The position numbers and the translations under genes are program-made. Below, piece after piece: positions 6,222 through 9,332 of a stretch of 9,332 bases of DNA. Numbering within the stretch: position 1 is the first letter of the stretch; every line of letters begins with the position of its first letter. This DNA comes from CAMBDR01 sp046597185 (GTDB taxonomy: Bacteria; Pseudomonadota; Gammaproteobacteria; Burkholderiales; Burkholderiaceae_D): NCBI GenBank assembly GCA_046597185.1, contig JBKJLF010000408.1, positions 1 to 9,332 on the forward strand, given 5' to 3'. Under the pieces are notes generated by a model, which saw only the letters and a program-made list of their open reading frames with translations, searched no databases and had not been told where the DNA came from.

Positions 6222-6761
6222 ATGTTGCCCGATCCCTTGCCCAAACTCACCAACCGCCTGCGCCTGCGCCGCTTTCAAGCTGGCGACCTGGCCGCGTTTC
6301 AAATTTATCGGCACGACCCGGAAGTACAACGCTACCAGGGCTGGAAGCCGCAAAGCGATGAATTGGCGGCCCGGTTTTTAGCACAAATGGTGGACGCAGC
6401 ATTTTTCCCGCTCGGGCAATGGCTGCAAATTGGCGTGGCACTGCGCGCGAATGATTATTTGATCGGTGATATCGGCATTCATGCCGCGCCCGATGGTTTG
6501 AGTGCCGAGCTGGGTTTTAGCTTTGCCAGCCAATACCAACACCAGGGCTATGCCAGCGAAGCGGTTGCCGCCATCATTGCCATTTTATTTGAAGCCACCG
6601 CCGTGACCCATATTGCGGCATCCGCCGATGCCGATAATGCCCCATCCTGGCGCTTGTTGGAGCGGGTTGGCATGCAACGCACCGCTACCCGAGCCGGCCG
6701 CTTTCGCAATTTGCCTTGCATTGACCATTTTTACCAAATTCAACGCCCAAGTGTTGCATAA
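6222..6761 (+). CDS. GNAT-family N-acetyltransferase (second, divergent copy)
   Basis: A predicted cytoplasmic acetyl-CoA-dependent acetyltransferase with unknown substrate. The 179-residue product starts MLPDPLPKLT and enters the family's first strand at once (LTNRLRLRRFQAGD, 9-22). Motif A reads YQHQGYASEA (105-114), a QxxGxA-type acetyl-CoA loop. Motif B is APSWRLLERVGM (140-151). I chose the ATG at 6222 over the longer frame from 6090. The extra 44 residues show no domain features, and an extended -10 promoter lies inside that stretch. No strong ribosome site precedes 6222, so the transcript may be read almost leaderless or weakly. Domain order resembles the acetyltransferase subfamily around RimJ/RimL. 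Sequence similarity to the neighbouring minus-strand GNAT is low outside the motifs. The FKBP gene follows 139 bases downstream with its own leader. Confidence 0.85.
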   Translation: MLPDPLPKLTNRLRLRRFQAGDLAAFQIYRHDPEVQRYQGWKPQSDELAARFLAQMVDAAFFPLGQWLQIGVALRANDYLIGDIGIHAAPDGLSAELGFSFASQYQHQGYASEAVAAIIAILFEATAVTHIAASADADNAPSWRLLERVGMQRTATRAGRFRNLPCIDHFYQIQRPSVA

Positions 6762-6818
6762 TCATTGAAACTGCGCTGGAAACCGCCCTCGCTCTGGCAT
6801 TTTTTGTTTTACAATAAC

Positions 6819-6877
6819 GCACTTTATCGCGCACTTTATCGCGCACTTTAATCCACACTTTAGCCGCACTTTTATTA
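6819..6877. repeat. Degenerate 12-bp tandem repeat upstream of the FKBP gene
   Basis: Five contiguous units share the core CACTTTA. Two are exact copies of GCACTTTATCGC (6819-6830, 6831-6842). Three are decayed copies starting at 6843, 6855 and 6866. The array ends 23 bases before the FKBP start codon, just before its ribosome site. A TACAAT at 6810-6815 could be a -10 element without a good -35. If so, the array would be the transcribed leader. If the promoter lies downstream, the array could be a multi-copy protein-binding site. Confidence 0.8.
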
Positions 6878-6900
6878 TTAACCACCGACACAGGACCATC

Positions 6901-7257
6901 ATGACCCTAACTACCACTGAATCCGGGCTGCAATACGAAGAATTGAGCATCGGCGAAGGCGAAACCGCCACCGCAGGCCAAAAAGTGAGCGTACATTACA
7001 CAGGCTGGCTGCATAATGAAGACGGCAGCGCCGGCAAAAAGTTTGATTCCAGCAAAGACCGCAACCAACCCTTTAACTTCCCCCTGGGTGCCGGCCATGT
7101 GATTCGCGGCTGGGATGAAGGCGTGCAAGGCATGAAGGTGGGCGGCAGCCGCAAATTGATCATTCCATCAGAATTAGGCTATGGCGCACGTGGCGCAGGC
7201 GGCGTGATTCCACCGAATGCAACCCTGATTTTTGAAGTGGAATTGTTGGCCGTATAA
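6901..7257 (+). CDS. FKBP-type peptidyl-prolyl cis-trans isomerase, single domain
   Basis: The enzyme speeds cis-trans isomerisation of proline peptide bonds during protein folding. The 118-residue protein is one FKBP domain with no signal peptide, so it should be cytoplasmic. The active-site residues of human FKBP12 have clear counterparts: Y33 (VHYTGWL), F48-D49 (KKFDSS), F58, V67-I68 and W71 (VIRGWDEG), Y94 (LGYGARG) and F111 (LIFEVELL). All key pocket residues are kept, so it should be active and bind FK506-like ligands. It is a short FKBP12-like member and lacks the inserted chaperone domain of SlyD proteins. AGGA (6892-6895) lies five bases ahead of the ATG and fixes the start. A tandem-repeat leader lies upstream. 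A hairpin and a C-rich repeat follow the stop codon. Confidence 0.95.
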   Translation: MTLTTTESGLQYEELSIGEGETATAGQKVSVHYTGWLHNEDGSAGKKFDSSKDRNQPFNFPLGAGHVIRGWDEGVQGMKVGGSRKLIIPSELGYGARGAGGVIPPNATLIFEVELLAV

Positions 7258-7277
7258 ATGACAGTGATGACGGTTGC

Positions 7278-7300
7278 GGTGGCACGAAACAAGTGCCACC
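7278..7300. terminator. Hairpin in the FKBP / acyltransferase convergent gap
   Basis: GGTGGCAC (7278-7285) and GTGCCACC (7293-7300) form a perfect 8-bp stem with a seven-base loop. It lies 20 bases after the FKBP stop codon. No T run follows on either strand, so intrinsic termination is not proven. The G-poor, C-rich repeat directly downstream on the plus strand suggests either a Rho-dependent end with a protective hairpin or a bidirectional stop for the two convergent genes. Confidence 0.5.
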
Positions 7301-7372
7301 CACCATCACCAACCACTACCCACCATCACCAACCACTACCTGCCATCACCAACCACTACCTGCCATCACCAA
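7301..7372. repeat. 20-bp tandem repeat, 3.6 units, running into the acyltransferase 3' end
   Basis: Units at 7301-7320 and 7321-7340 are identical (CACCATCACCAACCACTACC). The third (7341-7360) begins TG in place of CA, and the fourth (7361-7372) is partial. Each unit of the first two is 11 C, 7 A, 2 T and no G. The last partial unit contains the stop codon and final Trp codon of the minus-strand acyltransferase gene. The array may therefore have grown by copying the end of that gene outward. There are no spacers, so this is not a CRISPR array. Confidence 0.95.
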
Positions 7373-8820
7373 CTTTCATCCATCAGCTTCAACAACACCA
7401 GCTTTTCAAACTCCGGCATGACATGGCGAATGATTTGATCCGGCTGATCCGACATGGCTTCATCGGTGACGATGCCAAACTGCACCCCGCCATTATAGCT
7501 CAAAATCGAAATCCCTACCCCGATATCGCCCGATTGCGGCACCCAAAACATCGATTGTTCCAGCTTGCTGCCCGCCAAATACAGGGCGCTACGCGGGCCG
7601 GGTACATTACTCATCACGGCGCTGGCCTTGCGGGCAAAAAAGTCTTGAATTTCCGTTTGCACTTGGCGTGGCGTGGCACCCAACACCCCCAGCAGTGACA
7701 TCGCCACCAAAGCGGTATAACTACCCTTTAATTGGCTCATGCGCCGTTGCACCTCGTGCAGGCGCGCCACCGGGTCTTCGATGCCGATTGGCAGCACCAG
7801 CGGCACCAGGCCAAATTCATTGCCCAACTTTTGCTTGGCCCCCTCACGCCGCAAATTAATCGGTACCATGGCGCGCAACTCACAATCGGGTGGCACGGTA
7901 TCACCTTGCTCCAGCAGGTAGCGCCGCAACGCCCCGGCCACGCTGGCCATTAAAATATCGTTGATCGAGCAAGCATAAGCCTTGGAAATAATACGCACTT
8001 CCTCCAACGGCAAAGGATGGTCGCTCCAGGCCACATGTTTTTTTCCGCACGGTTTGCCTTTTAAGCGAGTCGGGCTGTCTTCGCTCATGATGCTGAGGTT
8101 GACGATATCGCGTGCCAATTGTCCGGCATTATGGCCCCAGTCCAGCACTTGTTCCACCATATCTTCAGCCGCTTGCTCGGGCCTGACCAGCACGGTCAAA
8201 TATTTGTGTAATAAGCTGGAGGACATCTCAATGGCTTTTAAGCTGGCGCGGGTAATCGGCTGCAAGGCTTGCTGCCAGTGTTGATCATTTTGATGAGTTT
8301 CTTCATCGACAAAGGCGGCCACATTCAGTTCCTGCCCAAACATCCCCATAAACAAACTGACCAGAGACACCCCATCGGCAATGCAATGGTGGATGCGGAT
8401 AATTAAAGCCTGACGCACCTTGGCATGACCAACCGCGTGGTAGCCATCCACCAGATGCATTTGCCACAGCGGCTTGGCAGGATCGAGTGGCTGGCTGGAG
8501 AGTTGACTAACCAATTCCTCTAAGGCAATTTTATTATTGTGTTCGCCTTTTTTTAAAGGCGGCAGTTGCAAACATACCACATGATCATCCAGATCGACTT
8601 CTTGCTCTTGCCACCATGCGCCAGAAAAATCGCGCACGACACGGCTACGAAAGCGTCGCCAGGGCAGAAAATGCTGCCTTAATTCCTGCTTGAATACCTC
8701 TGCCGGAATCGGTTTTGCGAATACGGACACCCCCACAATCATCATCAGATTACCCGGCGAATCCATGCGTAACCAAGCGGTATCGACACTGGACATTTTC
8801 TTGCGCGAAGCTAAAATCAT
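7366..8820 (-). CDS. WS/DGAT-family wax ester synthase / diacylglycerol acyltransferase
   Basis: The family joins an acyl-CoA to a fatty alcohol or to diacylglycerol, making wax ester or triacylglycerol at the inner membrane. The 484-residue length is typical. The N-terminal SSVDTAWLRMDSPGNLM (10-26) is the usual opening strand. QPLDPAKPLW (110-119) precedes the catalytic motif HHCIADG (144-150), where H145 and D149 are the expected active residues. Later conserved parts are the ND motif SINDILMASVAGALR (285-299), MVPINLR (318-324), GNEFG (333-337) and MSNVPGP (403-409). All are intact, so activity is likely. Which product is made cannot be read from sequence. A start at M9 is possible; GGGTG lies nine bases before the chosen ATG. 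The gene is divergent from an acyl-CoA-binding protein, which supports a lipid role. Its last codons lie in a tandem repeat. Confidence 0.94.
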   Translation of the reverse strand: MILASRKKMSSVDTAWLRMDSPGNLMMIVGVSVFAKPIPAEVFKQELRQHFLPWRRFRSRVVRDFSGAWWQEQEVDLDDHVVCLQLPPLKKGEHNNKIALEELVSQLSSQPLDPAKPLWQMHLVDGYHAVGHAKVRQALIIRIHHCIADGVSLVSLFMGMFGQELNVAAFVDEETHQNDQHWQQALQPITRASLKAIEMSSSLLHKYLTVLVRPEQAAEDMVEQVLDWGHNAGQLARDIVNLSIMSEDSPTRLKGKPCGKKHVAWSDHPLPLEEVRIISKAYACSINDILMASVAGALRRYLLEQGDTVPPDCELRAMVPINLRREGAKQKLGNEFGLVPLVLPIGIEDPVARLHEVQRRMSQLKGSYTALVAMSLLGVLGATPRQVQTEIQDFFARKASAVMSNVPGPRSALYLAGSKLEQSMFWVPQSGDIGVGISILSYNGGVQFGIVTDEAMSDQPDQIIRHVMPEFEKLVLLKLMDESW

Positions 8821-8990
8821 AGAGCACCCATTCCAGATTTATCCTGTTGTTGAAGATTCTTCTATAATATGTCGGATATCGCCACGACGCACAGTAAAAT
8901 CAAGCGCGTGGCGTGATTTCATCGCACTTCCCAACCACTAACCCGATCAATATAATCCATTTTTGATTATTCTAACCTACCGGAGCCACC
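8821..8990. promoter_or_regulatory. Shared divergent regulatory region of the acyltransferase and ACBP genes
   Basis: This 170-base AT-rich stretch separates two divergent lipid-related genes. It has two TATAAT boxes on the plus strand (8863-8868 and 8951-8956). A TATTAT on the minus strand (8869-8864) could be the acyltransferase -10 element, though its -35 is poor. A short perfect palindrome GAAGATTCTTC (8852-8862) lies next to these -10 boxes and could be an operator. No recognised fatty-acid regulator site was found by eye. Confidence 0.45.
8928..8956 (+). promoter_or_regulatory. Sigma-70 promoter candidate for the ACBP gene
   Basis: TTCCCA (8928-8933) and a perfect TATAAT (8951-8956) are 17 bases apart. 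Transcription would begin near 8963 and leave a leader of about 28 bases holding the ribosome site GGAG. The second TATAAT at 8863-8868 is a less well placed alternative. Confidence 0.55.
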
Positions 8991-9245
8991 ATGAGCCTGC
9001 AAGAACAATTTGACCAAGCCGCCCTTGATTCAAAAAACCTCTCCGAACGTCCCGACAATATGACGATGTTAAAAATATATTCGCTGTATAAACAAGGTAG
9101 CGCAGGCGATGTGGAAGGCAAGCGCCCCGGCATGATGGATATGATCAACCGCGCCAAGTTTGACGCATGGGCTGAATTAAAAGGCAAATCGAAAGAAGAA
9201 GCCCAGCAGGAATACATCGATTTAATCAATGAATTAAAAGGCTAA
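8991..9245 (+). CDS. Acyl-CoA-binding protein (ACBP)
   Basis: ACBPs are small cytosolic four-helix proteins that hold medium- and long-chain acyl-CoA esters and deliver them to enzymes. The 84-residue product matches the family's usual length of about 85-90. The binding residues known from bovine ACBP have counterparts: Y30 and Y33-K34 (YSLYKQGSAGD), K56 within RAKFDAW (the usual KWDAW with Phe for the first Trp) and Y75. The RPGM block (45-48) before the third helix is present. GGAG lies five bases before the ATG, fixing the start. The gene is divergent from the WS/DGAT acyltransferase, whose substrate is acyl-CoA, so a donor role for that enzyme is plausible but inferred. ACBPs are widespread in eukaryotes and found in scattered bacteria. 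A GC hairpin and an 11-bp repeat array follow. Confidence 0.95.
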   Translation: MSLQEQFDQAALDSKNLSERPDNMTMLKIYSLYKQGSAGDVEGKRPGMMDMINRAKFDAWAELKGKSKEEAQQEYIDLINELKG

Positions 9246-9264
9246 GCCAACGCTTTTCGCCACG

Positions 9265-9288
9265 CTCCCCCGGTTTTGCGCGGGGGAG
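9265..9288 (+). terminator. GC-rich hairpin after ACBP, terminator candidate
   Basis: CTCCCCC (9265-9271) pairs perfectly with GGGGGAG (9282-9288) around a ten-base loop. One more G-C pair (9272 with 9281) can close inside. It begins 19 bases after the ACBP stop codon. Only two T follow before the repeat array, so the T tail is weak. Confidence 0.55.
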
Positions 9289-9332
9289 TTGCGCTTCACT
9301 TGCGCTTCACTTGCGCTTCACTTGCGCTTCAC
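9289..9332. repeat. 11-bp tandem repeat, four exact copies, cut by the window end
   Basis: TTGCGCTTCAC is repeated four times without any mismatch (9289-9299, 9300-9310, 9311-9321, 9322-9332). The window ends exactly at the end of the fourth copy, so the array may go on. It begins right after the ACBP terminator hairpin. Perfect identity suggests recent expansion by slippage. Confidence 0.95.

Noticed and set aside
7301..7372. CRISPR-like repeat array
   Set aside because: The 20-bp units are contiguous with no spacers and there are no cas genes nearby.
7258..7698. Open frame directly after the FKBP gene on the plus strand, rich in His, Pro and Thr
   Set aside because: Its first part is translated tandem repeat and the rest is the antisense of the acyltransferase gene. 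It has no ribosome site and no family features.
9289..9332. CRISPR or attachment-site repeats at the right edge
   Set aside because: The 11-bp units have no spacers, and no integrase or mobile gene is present.

Overview
The window looks like a chromosomal segment of a betaproteobacterium, most likely Burkholderiales and perhaps the Oxalobacteraceae. This rests on the gene order glnA / DUF4124 gene / ntrB / ntrC, on the Burkholderiales-like NtrC and GlnA proteins, and on a moderate GC content. The genus cannot be fixed from the sequence alone. There are no RNA genes, insertion sequences, prophage genes, CRISPR arrays or toxin-antitoxin pairs.

Left part (1-4990, minus strand): a nitrogen-control locus. 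It is read from right to left as glnA (glutamine synthetase), a secreted DUF4124 protein, ntrB (sensor kinase) and ntrC (sigma-54 activator, cut by the left window edge). The 449-base region upstream of glnA holds a good sigma-54 promoter candidate and a cluster of 17-bp NtrC-like dyads. This suggests that the ntrBC products feed back on the operon that carries them. A strong hairpin after glnA and a sigma-70-like promoter before the DUF4124 gene suggest that ntrBC is expressed partly apart from glnA.

Middle part (4990-7300): a small rhodanese-domain protein diverges from glnA. Next come two unrelated-looking GNAT acetyltransferases transcribed away from each other from back-to-back promoters, and then an FKBP-type peptidyl-prolyl isomerase.

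Right part (7300-9332): a WS/DGAT-family wax ester synthase/diacylglycerol acyltransferase (minus strand) and an acyl-CoA-binding protein (plus strand) diverge from a shared 170-base AT-rich region. Together they suggest acyl-CoA handling for neutral storage lipid.

The least expected structure is in the intergenic DNA. There are three separate short tandem-repeat arrays: about 12 bp x 5 before the FKBP gene, 20 bp x 3.6 running into the 3' end of the acyltransferase gene, and 11 bp x 4 or more at the right edge. The 20-bp array is almost free of G on the plus strand, so it could act as a Rho loading site for the FKBP transcript. On the opposite strand it reads as closely spaced GG pairs. I did not find a convincing undescribed multi-gene system. 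The coding content belongs to recognised families, and the points worth checking are regulatory and repeat-related.
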